A stretch of 64,000 bases of DNA from Dolichospermum sp. DET69 (GTDB lineage: Bacteria > Cyanobacteriota > Cyanobacteriia > Cyanobacteriales > Nostocaceae), in NCBI GenBank assembly GCA_017355425.1, contig CP070233.1, positions 1,094,501 to 1,158,500 of the forward strand, written 5' to 3'. A program made the translations under genes and the position numbers. Positions 1 through 8,867 of the stretch are shown here, one piece after another (position 1 is the first letter of the stretch; every line of letters starts with the position of its first letter). A model generated the notes under the pieces. That model ran no database searches. It was given only the letters and a program-made list of their open reading frames with translations, and was not told where the DNA came from.

Positions 1-1906
1 AATATTTTTCTTCTTTAATATCCTTTTTGTTATTTTTATCCTCATCTGCTTTTTTCCTGTCACCAGCAACACTCGTACCTATACTAGCAACAGTAGTAAC
101 TATCCCTGCTCCAACAACCCACCCTCCTGGATTCCACCAATTTGCTGCTACAAAAAGTGCTGCACCCACAGCACCAATACCTACACCAACCCATTTTATT
201 AACTTTCCTGTATCATCTTTGGTAATGTTACTAAAATTCATTTCCATATCAATCTGAATATTTTTCAAATCATATTCATATTCCTGTTCAAATTCCTGAA
301 ATTTTTCTCCTAAATCTGAAAATATTGACTCTATGCAAGATTTCATAATTTCTTCAATATTTTTTTCATTAACTATTCCTTTCCATGCTCTCTGTCTTCC
401 ATTGATATCTATATCTGAATAATTATCAACAAAATTACCTATTTGATTTTCAATCAGATCATATAAAGAGTCACATTTATCTTTGATTTTTCTATCACCT
501 TCTTTTTTGACTTCTGCAAATATCTCTTCTATCTCTCCTTGTTTCTGTTTCATGAATTTCAACTGAACAGATAACAGAGATTTGTGAACAGTTAATTTTT
601 GATTAGTTAAATCTATAAAATATTCCAAGCTACCAGCAAAACTTGATAAGCGTAAATCTCGACCATTTGTATAAATTTGATAGGCAATTAAAGAATATAA
701 TTCCTCTATTTTACTTAACTCCCAAAGCTGACTACTATACTCTTGATATTCTGCTTGCGTACTTAAAAAACCAGATTGAGCATGAATAGGAACTATATCT
801 ACATTATCTAAATTCAAATGTTCCTTAATGTGACTTTGAATATGATTTTTATGTTGTGATAACCTATTTTCATCAAATACCATTTCTGGAATATCAAGGA
901 ACATTTCTAAATCTTCTAAGTTATTAGCAATATCATGTTTAATATTGAGAATCACAGCAAAATATTTATTGATTTGTTGCAATTGTGCCATTGCTTGAAA
1001 TTCACCAGGTTGTACAGAATCATCACTGGTTAAAAACAAAACGATATCAGACTGATCAATAATATCATTAGCTTTTTGTGTATCATCATCACCTTGATAA
1101 GCCTCAATTCCAGGTGTATCCAGTAACCGTAAACCTTGCCAAGAATATTCTGTTACATCTCTGGTTGTACGTTGTGAACCTTTACCAATTGTGCTACCAT
1201 TACCGCGAGTTAGTGTTTCTCGTAAGGTACTTTTACCAGCTTTAGTTCTGCCAAATAAAGCAACTGTAAAATTTTTTAGCTGTTTTCTTTTCTTATCTAA
1301 AGAAATAACTAAATCTTCTAAACTATCTTCCGATATTTTTTTAATATCAGATTGAATTTTTTTGAGAGTCTCTGCAAATTGGAATTGTTCAGAACCTTTG
1401 ATTTTCAAAATTTCATGGCTAACAGCTTCAAGGTCGTTATTAAGTTGTGTAATTACTATTTCTATTTTCTTTGTATATCTAATACTGAGATTATAAGTAG
1501 ATTTAGCTGTCTTTGAACAGTTTTTTAATGCCTCTTCAAATTCAGCTTGAGATACTTTAACTTTTGGGATTTCTACTTGATAATTAGATGTATTTCCGTG
1601 ATTTTCATATTTGTTAGATTGAGAATAATTATAGTTATTTTTTGGAAATAAATCAAAACTATGATACCAATTTGGATCAAAAGTTTTGATTTGTTTTCCG
1701 TAAATTTTTACACTCTTAATAGGTGTTAGGTTTAAATGGGCTATTTCTCTCATGATAACTGGTAACAGTTGATCTTTTTTTGTAACTGCTACTGACTCCA
1801 GGGCTATTTTGAGACAATCATTTTTAACAGAGACTTTGGCAATAATGCCGTCAAAAGTTAAGGATTGGTTAAGACTATGAGCAATATCATCTGGATTAAT
1901 CTGCAT
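1..1906 (-). CDS. Dynamin-like large GTPase, C-terminus beyond window edge
   Basis: An open frame starts with ATG at 1906 and runs off the left edge without a stop (635 codons seen). A GTPase domain is clear: P-loop GRTKAGKST at about residues 219-227, a G3-type DTPG near residue 265 and an NIKHD sequence near 320 that could serve as the G4 base-recognition motif. The roughly 200 residues before the G domain match no family I recognise. After it comes a long charged, probably helical region, then a hydrophobic Gly/Ala/Val-rich hairpin near residues 575-605 that looks membrane-inserting, then a Lys-rich tail. This resembles bacterial dynamin-like proteins, which remodel membranes and in some cases protect against phage. 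The gene is monocistronic as far as seen. Family assignment is inferred from motif order; the exact subfamily is unknown. Confidence 0.7.
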   Translation of the reverse strand, partial: MQINPDDIAHSLNQSLTFDGIIAKVSVKNDCLKIALESVAVTKKDQLLPVIMREIAHLNLTPIKSVKIYGKQIKTFDPNWYHSFDLFPKNNYNYSQSNKYENHGNTSNYQVEIPKVKVSQAEFEEALKNCSKTAKSTYNLSIRYTKKIEIVITQLNNDLEAVSHEILKIKGSEQFQFAETLKKIQSDIKKISEDSLEDLVISLDKKRKQLKNFTVALFGRTKAGKSTLRETLTRGNGSTIGKGSQRTTRDVTEYSWQGLRLLDTPGIEAYQGDDDTQKANDIIDQSDIVLFLTSDDSVQPGEFQAMAQLQQINKYFAVILNIKHDIANNLEDLEMFLDIPEMVFDENRLSQHKNHIQSHIKEHLNLDNVDIVPIHAQSGFLSTQAEYQEYSSQLWELSKIEELYSLIAYQIYTNGRDLRLSSFAGSLEYFIDLTNQKLTVHKSLLSVQLKFMKQKQGEIEEIFAEVKKEGDRKIKDKCDSLYDLIENQIGNFVDNYSDIDINGRQRAWKGIVNEKNIEEIMKSCIESIFSDLGEKFQEFEQEYEYDLKNIQIDMEMNFSNITKDDTGKLIKWVGVGIGAVGAALFVAANWWNPGGWVVGAGIVTTVASIGTSVAGDRKKADEDKNNKKDIKEEKY

Positions 1907-2023
1907 AAATCAGTGATTTTTATACTAAGCAACTGAGTGGTAATCATAATATAATTACTTAGTCAAAGCAAGTAGATTTCATAAAACGAATAGGTGCGTT
2001 AACACCTAATACTTTTAAATCCC

Positions 2024-2707
2024 CTAACCCACTTCAGCATAAGCAACAGGATCTTTTAACCCCAATTCAGCAAAAGCTGCTAACCGCAACTGACAAGAAT
2101 CACAGACACCACAAGCCACATCATCACCAGCATAACAAGACCAAGTGAGATGCCAAGGCACACCTAATTGATTACCAAGTTGGATAATTTCTGTCTTCTT
2201 CAAATTAATTAAAGGGGCAATAATTTCAATTGCTTGTCCCTCACGTCCTTGTTTTGTTCCCAGACGGAAAACTTCCTGCATAGCTTCAATATAATCAGGA
2301 CGACAATCTGGATAGCCAGAATAATCTAGGGCATTAACACCAATGTATACTCTTTCCGCTGCGATCGCTTCCGCATAGCCCAAAGCAAAACTTAAAAAGA
2401 TCGTATTCCGCGCTGGAACATAGGTAACAGGTATATTATCTGCCATTTCATCTAAAGAGCGCTCTTGCGGCAAATCAATCTGATCATCTGTCAGCGCAGA
2501 ACCACCCCACTGTCGTAAATCAAAATTAACTACTTGATGTTGAACAACCCCAGCCACTTTTCCAACCATCAAAGCAGAATTTAATTCTTTTTGATGTCGC
2601 TGTTGATAATCAAAAGAGATAGCATAACATTCACAGCCCTCAGCCTTTGCTTGATAAAGAACAGTTGAAGAGTCTAAGCCACCAGATAAGAGAATTACAG
2701 CTTTCAT
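2024..2707 (-). CDS. queC: 7-cyano-7-deazaguanine synthase QueC
   Basis: QueC converts 7-carboxy-7-deazaguanine to preQ0 with ATP and ammonia, in queuosine biosynthesis. The 227-residue protein opens with the PP-loop ATP pyrophosphatase motif SGGLDSS at residues 8-14. It ends with a zinc-binding cysteine cluster (WSCYAGDDVACGVCDSC), both hallmarks of the family, and length is normal. I chose ATG 2707 because MKAVILLSGG is the usual N-terminus; an upstream in-frame ATG would add 11 unconserved residues. No other queuosine gene lies nearby. Confidence 0.95.
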   Translation of the reverse strand: MKAVILLSGGLDSSTVLYQAKAEGCECYAISFDYQQRHQKELNSALMVGKVAGVVQHQVVNFDLRQWGGSALTDDQIDLPQERSLDEMADNIPVTYVPARNTIFLSFALGYAEAIAAERVYIGVNALDYSGYPDCRPDYIEAMQEVFRLGTKQGREGQAIEIIAPLINLKKTEIIQLGNQLGVPWHLTWSCYAGDDVACGVCDSCQLRLAAFAELGLKDPVAYAEVG

Positions 2708-3096
2708 ATCAAAATCGGAAATGAAAAGGAATTTTAGCAATTAGCAATTCTTCACAAATTACATCCAAAAGATGGGAAAATCAACAAAATGACCCAAACA
2801 AAAATTAAATATATCTAAAAACTCTTAGAAATGAGAACATTAATTGTATAAATCGTCCAAAACATTATACTCTGAGTATTAACTATGTGATAACTTGTAA
2901 TTTTACTTATAGAAAGGGTAATTGATTTACCACTATAAAAACCAGGTATTGATTAGATTTAGTTAATTCCCTAAATACGTACCTGATAATTCCTACTAAA
3001 AAGTTATCAAAGTTACAAAGTCAACCTAAGAAAACACATAATTTTTCTCATAAATGAATAAAACAGGATAATTAATAACTATTGACCGAAAAGATA

Positions 3097-3168
3097 ATCC
3101 AGATGGGGGGAACAGAACCCAAACTTTGAAATTCTTCATAAAGATAATCACTATGTTACCATCTGGAT
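3097..3168. other. Inverted repeat in the long leader of the oxidoreductase gene
   Basis: Two perfect 10-base arms, ATCCAGATGG at 3097-3106 and CCATCTGGAT at 3159-3168, are separated by 52 bases and sit 64-135 bases upstream of the next start codon. They could form an RNA stem in the leader or be operator half-sites. The rest of the 2708-3231 gap shows no gene. Confidence 0.4.
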
Positions 3169-3231
3169 GGTTTAAGACAAATCAAACCTGGCGTTTAAGT
3201 ATAAAGGCCAACGACCTTAGCGTCTCTAAAT

Positions 3232-4338
3232 TTGGTGGTTGAGGAGAGAACAATAGTGCAAGATAGCATATCAGTGTCAGAACCAAATCTATATTCACAG
3301 CGCAGCCAGCCGCACCTTATCCGTATCGGCGTGATTGGTGTTGGTAATATGGGACAACATCATACCCGCATCCTGAGTTCCATGAAAGATGTGGAACTAG
3401 TCGGCGTTTCCGATATTAACGTCGAACGTGGTTTAGAAACTGCCAGCAAATACAAAGTCCGGTTTTTTGAAGACTACTGCGACTTACTACCCCATGTAGA
3501 TGCAATTTGTGTTGCAGTACCTACACGGCTACACTATGCAGTGGGTATCAACTGTTTGTTAGCAGGAATCCATGTTTTAATTGAAAAACCGATAGCGGCT
3601 AGTATTTCTGAAGCAGAATCTTTAGTTAATGCCGCGGCAGAATCCCAGTGTATTTTGCAAGTTGGTCACATTGAGCGATTCAATCCCGCTTTTAGGGAAC
3701 TTACCCAAGTTCTCAAAACCGAGGAAGTCTTGGCTTTAGAATCTCACCGCATGAGTCCTTATTCAGCGCGGGCGAATGATGTTTCCGTAGTGCTGGATTT
3801 AATGATCCATGACATTGATTTGCTGCTAGAATTAGCTGCCTCACCAGTGGTAAAGTTGACTGCTAGTGGGACTCGTTCTTTAGACTCAGGTTATTTAGAT
3901 TATGTAACTGCGACCCTGGGCTTTGCCAATGGTGTTGTTGCCACACTGACAGCCAGCAAAGTTACTCACCGGAAAATTCGTCGCTTAGTTGCTCATTGTA
4001 AAAATTCATTTACAGAAGCAGATTTTCTCACTAATGAGATTTTTGTACATCGCCAAACCCCTGTTAATCCGCTCATTGACCATCAAAAAGTCTTATATAG
4101 ACAAGATGGTTTAATCGAAAAGGTTTATACAACTAATGTTCAACCTCTCAGTGCAGAGTTAGAGCATTTTGTCAACTGCGTCCGTGGTGGCAATCAACCT
4201 TCTGTAGGTGGTGAACAAGCTCTCAAAGCCCTGCGCTTGGCAAGTTTAATTGAGCAAATGGCTTTAGAAGAAAGAGTTTGGAATCCCTTGGAATGGTCTT
4301 CCGAATCCAGAGTCCAATCTTTGACATCAACCATTTAG
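3232..4338 (+). CDS. Gfo/Idh/MocA family NAD(P)-dependent oxidoreductase
   Basis: A 368-residue protein with an N-terminal Rossmann nucleotide-binding motif (GVIGVGNMGQHH, about residues 33-44). A sugar-dehydrogenase-like EKP motif (LIEKPIAA) and a C-terminal alpha/beta substrate domain follow, as in glucose-fructose, inositol and UDP-sugar dehydrogenases. The substrate cannot be read from sequence. The start is either TTG 3232 or GTG 3235; no ATG lies near the conserved region and no strong Shine-Dalgarno is seen. The gene stands alone between queC (opposite strand) and the parM-like gene, with a long leader containing an inverted repeat. Confidence 0.85.
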   Translation: MVVEERTIVQDSISVSEPNLYSQRSQPHLIRIGVIGVGNMGQHHTRILSSMKDVELVGVSDINVERGLETASKYKVRFFEDYCDLLPHVDAICVAVPTRLHYAVGINCLLAGIHVLIEKPIAASISEAESLVNAAAESQCILQVGHIERFNPAFRELTQVLKTEEVLALESHRMSPYSARANDVSVVLDLMIHDIDLLLELAASPVVKLTASGTRSLDSGYLDYVTATLGFANGVVATLTASKVTHRKIRRLVAHCKNSFTEADFLTNEIFVHRQTPVNPLIDHQKVLYRQDGLIEKVYTTNVQPLSAELEHFVNCVRGGNQPSVGGEQALKALRLASLIEQMALEERVWNPLEWSSESRVQSLTSTI

Positions 4339-4349
4339 CAAAAACTGAC

Positions 4350-4379
4350 AGTGAGGGAAATTAATGGTTTTTCCCCACT
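4350..4379 (+). terminator. Hairpin after the oxidoreductase gene
   Basis: The sequence AGTGAGGGAAA, a short spacer, then TTTTTCCCCACT forms an imperfect stem 12 bases after the stop codon. There is no long T tract, so termination is only probable. Confidence 0.4.
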
Positions 4380-4572
4380 ATTAAAAATAGTAATTGGTGA
4401 TTAGTGATTTTTCTACTATTCTGATTCCTGAACTCCTAACCTTAACCAAAAAACTTTTTCAGTCAGTCTTATGAATTTTGACGTATTTCTAGTTACACTT
4501 AACCCAACCTAAAATTTTTGTAGCTCACCTTTTTATAAGATGAGCATAATAACTTGTTACAGAGGAGCTTTC

Positions 4573-5727
4573 ATGACAGATCAACCCCCCGTCGCTAATC
4601 CAATGAATGCCGCTGCCATTCCCATGAACCGAAACCCAGCAGCTTCCGCAGCCACACCCATGAATTCTGGAAATTCTGGAAAACCAAGCAATATTGGCGG
4701 TAAAGTTATTCTCAGTGTTGATCTAGGCAGAACATCTACAAAGACTTGTGTAAGCCGTGAACCCAATAATGTGGCTTTCATCCCTTCTAATGTTAAGCAA
4801 ACATCAATTGAGCAAATTCGCGGTGGTGTCTTTGAAGCTAAGGCTACTGACCCACTAATGGATTTGTGGCTAGAGTATCAAGGTAGTGGCTATGCTGTAG
4901 GGCAACTAGCCGCCGATTTTGGGGCAAATCTTGGCGTTGGTCAATCTAAAGTAGAAGATGCCCTGGTAAAAGTATTATCATCTGCCGGGTATTTTAAGCT
5001 TAAAGATGAAATTTTTGTGGTTCTAGGTCTGCCTTTCTTATCTTTGGAACAATTTGAAAAAGAAAAGGCACAGTTAACTAGCTTGGTAACTGGACCCCAT
5101 GTATTGAATTTTCGAGGTGAATCCATAACTTTGAACATTGCCAAAGTCTGGATAATGCCCGAAGGATATGGTAGTTTACTGTGGTCAGAAACTCAACCTA
5201 ACAAAGCAGTAACAGCTCCCGATTTTACGAAAATATCTGTAGGGATTGTTGATATCGGTCATCAAACCATTGATATGATCATGGTGGATAATTTCCGCTT
5301 TGCCAGAGCCGCTTCTAAGAGTGAAGACTTTGGGATGAGCAAATTTTATGAAATGGTAGCTAAGGAAATAGATGGCGCTGATAGTCAATCTTTAGCATTA
5401 ATTTCTGCGGTTAATAAACCCAAAGGCGAACGCTTTTACCGTCCTAAAGGCGCTAGTAAGCCGACTAATTTAGATGATTTTCTCCCTAATCTGACAGAGC
5501 AGTTTTCACGGGACATTTGCTCTCGCGTGTTAGCGTGGTTGCCAGAGCGGGTAACTGATGTGATTATTACAGGTGGTGGTGGAGAGTTTTTCTGGGAAGA
5601 TGTTCAACGTCTCCTCAAAGAAGCTAAAATCAACGCTTACTTAGCTGTACCTTCTCGACAGGCTAATGCTTTGGGGCAGTATATTTACGGAGAAGCGCAA
5701 TTATCTGCTGCTGTTCGTGCTAGGTAA
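4573..5727 (+). CDS. ParM/StbA-like actin-family filament protein
   Basis: A 384-residue actin-like ATPase. The phosphate-1 loop is LSVDLGRTSTKT (about residues 47-58), the phosphate-2 strand is VGIVDIGHQTIDM near residue 224, and the adenosine motif is VIITGGGGEFF near residue 335. This order is that of ParM, StbA and Alp7A, which form dynamic filaments for DNA segregation. A flexible N-terminal tail of about 40 residues repeats the tripeptide PMN, which is unusual. I chose ATG 4573 because AGAGGAG lies 5 bases upstream; an upstream ATG at 4540 has no ribosome site. The next gene follows 8 bases downstream and looks like the DNA-binding adaptor. Motifs suggest an intact nucleotide site; cellular role is inferred. 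Confidence 0.82.
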   Translation: MTDQPPVANPMNAAAIPMNRNPAASAATPMNSGNSGKPSNIGGKVILSVDLGRTSTKTCVSREPNNVAFIPSNVKQTSIEQIRGGVFEAKATDPLMDLWLEYQGSGYAVGQLAADFGANLGVGQSKVEDALVKVLSSAGYFKLKDEIFVVLGLPFLSLEQFEKEKAQLTSLVTGPHVLNFRGESITLNIAKVWIMPEGYGSLLWSETQPNKAVTAPDFTKISVGIVDIGHQTIDMIMVDNFRFARAASKSEDFGMSKFYEMVAKEIDGADSQSLALISAVNKPKGERFYRPKGASKPTNLDDFLPNLTEQFSRDICSRVLAWLPERVTDVIITGGGGEFFWEDVQRLLKEAKINAYLAVPSRQANALGQYIYGEAQLSAAVRAR

Positions 5728-5735
5728 TAAAACTG

Positions 5736-6203
5736 ATGTTCCAATGGTCAAAGAAGGTAGTCAAATCCGTTACGTTCAATCCAGACATTGCTGATGAAAG
5801 CTTGTTAGCGCAGGTGGAAAACTATTTGGAGGAACAGCCAGATAAAACTTTCAGTGATCTGTGTAAAGAGTCTCTCTGGAAACTCTTGTGTGTTCCAGAA
5901 CCCGTACAACTAGCTTCTAAGACAGCAAATATAACTATGGTTGAACAAAGAATCGGTGAGATACAAAATCAAATGGTTGGGTTTGAGGAACGTCTTTTTG
6001 CTAGGGAGTCTCATCGTTTGGAAGCGATAGAAAGTCAAATGTTGCAACTTACTCAACAAGTTGCAAAGTTAGCAATCATTCTCAATCAGCAACCACTTAC
6101 CTATATTCCTCCTGATAGCGTAGTGCAAGCTATACCAGAACCAGAACCTCAAGAAATAGACCCTATAATTGATCGTATTGGTCAGTTTCTTGATGATTTC
6201 TAA
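5736..6203 (+). CDS. Probable ParR-like partner of the actin homologue
   Basis: A 155-residue acidic protein. Its first 50 residues read strand-helix-helix (VKSVTFNP, then DESLLAQVENYLEEQ, then TFSDLCKESLWKLLC), the pattern of a ribbon-helix-helix DNA-binding fold as in ParR. Residues 65-110 form a predicted coiled coil with Gln-rich heptads, and the end is Pro/Glu-rich with a hydrophobic-acidic tip (IGQFLDDF). ParR proteins contact ParM through a C-terminal segment, so the tip could be the filament-binding peptide. The gene is 8 bases after the parM-like gene and is followed by a terminator, so the two form an operon. Assignment rests on context and predicted fold, not on a recognised sequence family. 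Confidence 0.55.
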   Translation: MFQWSKKVVKSVTFNPDIADESLLAQVENYLEEQPDKTFSDLCKESLWKLLCVPEPVQLASKTANITMVEQRIGEIQNQMVGFEERLFARESHRLEAIESQMLQLTQQVAKLAIILNQQPLTYIPPDSVVQAIPEPEPQEIDPIIDRIGQFLDDF

Positions 6204-6251
6204 GAAAAAACTCGGTTTTTCTGTGTTTTTACTTTGAATAAAGTACCCTAA

Positions 6252-6295
6252 ATCCCACCCATAACCCATTTCGGCGTTATTGGTGGGATATTTTG
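6252..6295 (+). terminator. Rho-independent terminator of the parM-like operon
   Basis: ATCCCACC at 6252-6259 plus ATAAC pairs with GTTAT and GGTGGGAT at 6276-6289, followed by a T-rich run. It lies 48 bases after the operon's last stop codon. Confidence 0.75.
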
Positions 6296-6365
6296 TTTAA
6301 AATTCAAAAAAATCTCCCCCTGTCTAGGAATTGCTAATCTAACTTTCTGATTTCCTGACTTCTAT

Positions 6366-6947
6366 CTAAAATTTTTGGATTTTCCATAAATAGCTGGATA
6401 GCAAATTTGTCACGATATGAGCAATAATAGGTACTAATAAGTTGCCACTGAATAGGGCGCTGTAACCTAAAATAATTCCAATAATAGTTGCCCAAATTAC
6501 ATAAGGCCATTGTTGGGGACTGCTAAGATGTAGGACTCCAAAACAAAGACTTGATACTATCACAGCGGTATGATCTCCACCTAAAGCGGGTAGCATTACA
6601 CCTCGAAATAATAATTCTTCACTTAAACCTGGTAGTAATCCTAACCAAATTAAATCTGGTAAGGCTAGAGGTTTGAGAACCATTTCTAAATAATAATCAG
6701 CACTTTTGCGATAGGAAGGGGAAAGGCGATAAGCTAAACCACTTAATATAGTAATGATTAGACCTAAACCAATTCCTAGTAATAAATCTTGTTCGTGCCA
6801 TTGCCACTTAAAGAGGATAATATTACCCCAGCGTAACCATAGTTTGGCAACTATCCAGAGAATAATTGCTGTTACACCCATTGCTACTAAGACTTGGGTG
6901 CGTGTTAGGTAAGGAATTTCTGGTTCTTGATTTCGTTGTTGAATCAC
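6366..6947 (-). CDS. CPBP family intramembrane metalloprotease
   Basis: A 193-residue membrane protein with several hydrophobic segments. It carries the CPBP (Rce1/CAAX-like) signature: EELLFRG near residue 110, FGVLHLS near 136 and HIVTNLL near 176, which supply the catalytic Glu and metal-binding His residues. Cyanobacteria have many such proteases and their substrates are mostly unknown. It is convergent with the parM-like operon. The downstream DUF3326 gene on the same strand is separated by a repeat tract. Confidence 0.85.
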   Translation of the reverse strand: MIQQRNQEPEIPYLTRTQVLVAMGVTAIILWIVAKLWLRWGNIILFKWQWHEQDLLLGIGLGLIITILSGLAYRLSPSYRKSADYYLEMVLKPLALPDLIWLGLLPGLSEELLFRGVMLPALGGDHTAVIVSSLCFGVLHLSSPQQWPYVIWATIIGIILGYSALFSGNLLVPIIAHIVTNLLSSYLWKIQKF

Positions 6948-6961
6948 TGGATTTTAAATAA

Positions 6962-7025
6962 TGTAATGGGTAATTGGTAATTGGTAATGACTAATGACCA
7001 CTGACTAATGACTAATGACCAATGA
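6962..7025. repeat. Short tandem heptamer-type repeats
   Basis: Runs of TAATGGGTAATTGG and ACTAATG/ACCAATG units fill the gap and continue into the end of the DUF3326 gene. Its final seven residues (SSLVISH) and stop come from this repeat. Such tracts are common between genes in Nostocales. Confidence 0.7.
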
Positions 7026-8054
7026 CGAAGGATTAATACCTGCTTTGTGAGCGACTAGTACGCCTACTGCTTCTAAGTATGAGTTTACTTGCAAGGTTTG
7101 AATTCTTAACATGGGGGCAGAAACTTGGATCAAAGTTTTATTTTCTGCAACGGTAATGATTTGACATTGTTTCTGGCTTAAACTTAATAAAGCACTGTTT
7201 CCACAAGCTGTGGCGGGAATAATTAAAGCATCAACTTGATCTGCCCAGATATCAGTTGATAAAGAACTATAATTTTCTGTATTAATGATAAATTGCGGAG
7301 CGTTACTCAAGCCAACTAAAACACAAGGTAAGAATGTGTAGCCGATTTCTTCAGCCGCTGCACGGGGGGATAAATTGGCAGCTGGTGGTGCGGGAGAAAG
7401 GGCGGGAGCATGGGCGCAGGGAATTTTAAAGGTGCGGACTAATAAATGGCTAATGACGGCTTCTGCACCTGCTAGAGGGTCTACTCCTTGACCTTGGCGA
7501 TAGTTTTCGACTGCGGTTTCGTCCATGTCGTCGGGGAAACGGGCAACAACAGCGATCGCTTCGGCTTTTTCTTCTATAATTAATTTCTCAGCAGCCCGTA
7601 ATAAACTATCAGGATTCCCTATTGTTCCCCAACTTGTACCTGATGGAGAAGTCCGTAACTCTACGTTTAATGGGGCATCGGTAATAACATGATTTGTAAT
7701 ATTTAATCCCAGGGTTGCTCTAGCTGCGTCGGCTACCTGCAAGTGTCGCAGCATTAATTCCGGTTCGATACCTTGGTCTAAAAGTAACCCGACTCTGTTA
7801 CTACGAACGGGACGTAAACCCCATTCTCCAGCCGCAAATTTATCTAAACCATAACCTTCAACGTAGAAGGCATTAGGGATATTCCAGTATAAACTTGCAC
7901 CGTTCATGACATTGGGGTGAGTAATCAAGCGATCGCACACCTGTGATATAAGTTTAGCTACTGGTAAGGCATCACCAGCATAACCGCCAATCGCTGCCCC
8001 AATGCCGGTGGGTATAATTAAAATTACTGTGTATGGTTTTTGGATGGGTATCAC
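7005..8054 (-). CDS. DUF3326 domain protein
   Basis: A conserved protein of about 350 residues that I recognise as the DUF3326 type. Near the N-terminus is VILIIPTGIGAAIGGYAGDA, followed by DRLITHPNVMNGA and the segment NAFYVEGYGLDKFAAGEWGL. Its function is not known. The start is uncertain: GTG 8054 gives the N-terminus VIPIQKPYTVIL, which fits the conserved block, while TTG 8084 would add ten residues. The C-terminal seven residues are encoded by an intergenic repeat tract, so the natural end has probably shifted. A small gene lies about 40 bases upstream on the same strand. Confidence 0.8.
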   Translation of the reverse strand: MIPIQKPYTVILIIPTGIGAAIGGYAGDALPVAKLISQVCDRLITHPNVMNGASLYWNIPNAFYVEGYGLDKFAAGEWGLRPVRSNRVGLLLDQGIEPELMLRHLQVADAARATLGLNITNHVITDAPLNVELRTSPSGTSWGTIGNPDSLLRAAEKLIIEEKAEAIAVVARFPDDMDETAVENYRQGQGVDPLAGAEAVISHLLVRTFKIPCAHAPALSPAPPAANLSPRAAAEEIGYTFLPCVLVGLSNAPQFIINTENYSSLSTDIWADQVDALIIPATACGNSALLSLSQKQCQIITVAENKTLIQVSAPMLRIQTLQVNSYLEAVGVLVAHKAGINPSSLVISH

Positions 8055-8093
8055 AGGGTTTTTTTGTTTCGCGTTAAAACGCAAAGAAGAAAT

Positions 8094-8264
8094 TTAAACA
8101 GTAACTACAGCTTCTACTGTGGCTGTTTGTTGTTTCTCGTCAACAGCAGTAATAGCCCAACGGAGGGGTTCACCTTGTTTTTGTAATTCTGCTGTAATGG
8201 CTTTTTCTAATTCTGTAGGAGTTTCTTCTAATTCAATTTCAGCGGTAATAAAGTGAGTTGTCAT
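8094..8264 (-). CDS. Small 56-residue protein of unknown function
   Basis: ATG 8264 opens a 56-codon frame ending at TAA 8094. The product is acidic and soluble, starts MTTHFITAEIELEETP and contains LRWAITAVDEKQQTATVEAV, a pattern of alternating beta strands. Codon use is like the neighbours and the frame fills the space between the ferredoxin gene and the DUF3326 gene on the same strand, which supports a real gene. I do not recognise a family. Confidence 0.6.
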   Translation of the reverse strand: MTTHFITAEIELEETPTELEKAITAELQKQGEPLRWAITAVDEKQQTATVEAVVTV

Positions 8265-8339
8265 AATTCTAAATCCTTTGCTATTGATGATTTTGAGAAT
8301 AAAGAAACTGTTGGGGAATAGGTAATTATTAATTATTAC

Positions 8340-8657
8340 CTATGCTTTACCAAATTGTGCTTGATAAACGATGTCTTCTTTTTCGGTTTCAATTTTTAAA
8401 TTAGAAAGAGGTTTAGCAACACAAAGTAAGGCATAGCCTTGTTTTTGCAAATCTGGACTTACACCCATACCCTCCGATTGCTCTACAGTTCCTTCTGTAA
8501 CTAAAGCAGCACAAGTTGTACAAACACCAGCACCGCAAGAGGTGGGTAAGTCTAAACCCGTAGATGAAGCGGCTGTGAGAATAGTTTCATTTTCAGGAAC
8601 TTGGATAGTATATGTTGTCCCTTGGTGGTTAATTTCTACGGTGTAAGTTTTAGACAT
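8340..8657 (-). CDS. Plant-type [2Fe-2S] ferredoxin
   Basis: A 105-residue ferredoxin with the cluster ligands in CGAGVCTTC (C-x4-C-x2-C) and a fourth Cys in ALLCVAKPL. The beta-grasp order is that of chloroplast/cyanobacterial PetF-like electron carriers. It ends with a ~10-residue extension compared with PetF1, so it may be a secondary ferredoxin with a special partner rather than the main photosystem I acceptor. The start MSKTYTVEI at 8657 fits the family; an upstream in-frame start would add 20 unconserved residues. The next two genes on the same strand may form an operon with it. Confidence 0.88.
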   Translation of the reverse strand: MSKTYTVEINHQGTTYTIQVPENETILTAASSTGLDLPTSCGAGVCTTCAALVTEGTVEQSEGMGVSPDLQKQGYALLCVAKPLSNLKIETEKEDIVYQAQFGKA

Positions 8658-8867
8658 ATATAACAGCAGTATTTGGCAACGGACAAATATCTTATTGTAC
8701 CTGATAATATATAGCAATTTTGTCTGATTTACGAAAATTTCTCTTTTTAACGTTGCTCAATTCTTATAGGATACCGCGCCATTAACCAATTGATTTATAT
8801 CCATATATGTGTATAGTATCTTATAATTAATTTAGTAGCTCTTGTATCAAAATAGGTTAATTGACAG

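Noticed and set aside
27-257. Plus-strand 76-codon frame
   Set aside because: It lies antisense to the dynamin-like gene, whose P-loop and DTPG motifs prove the other strand; composition is low-complexity Pro/Ala/Thr.
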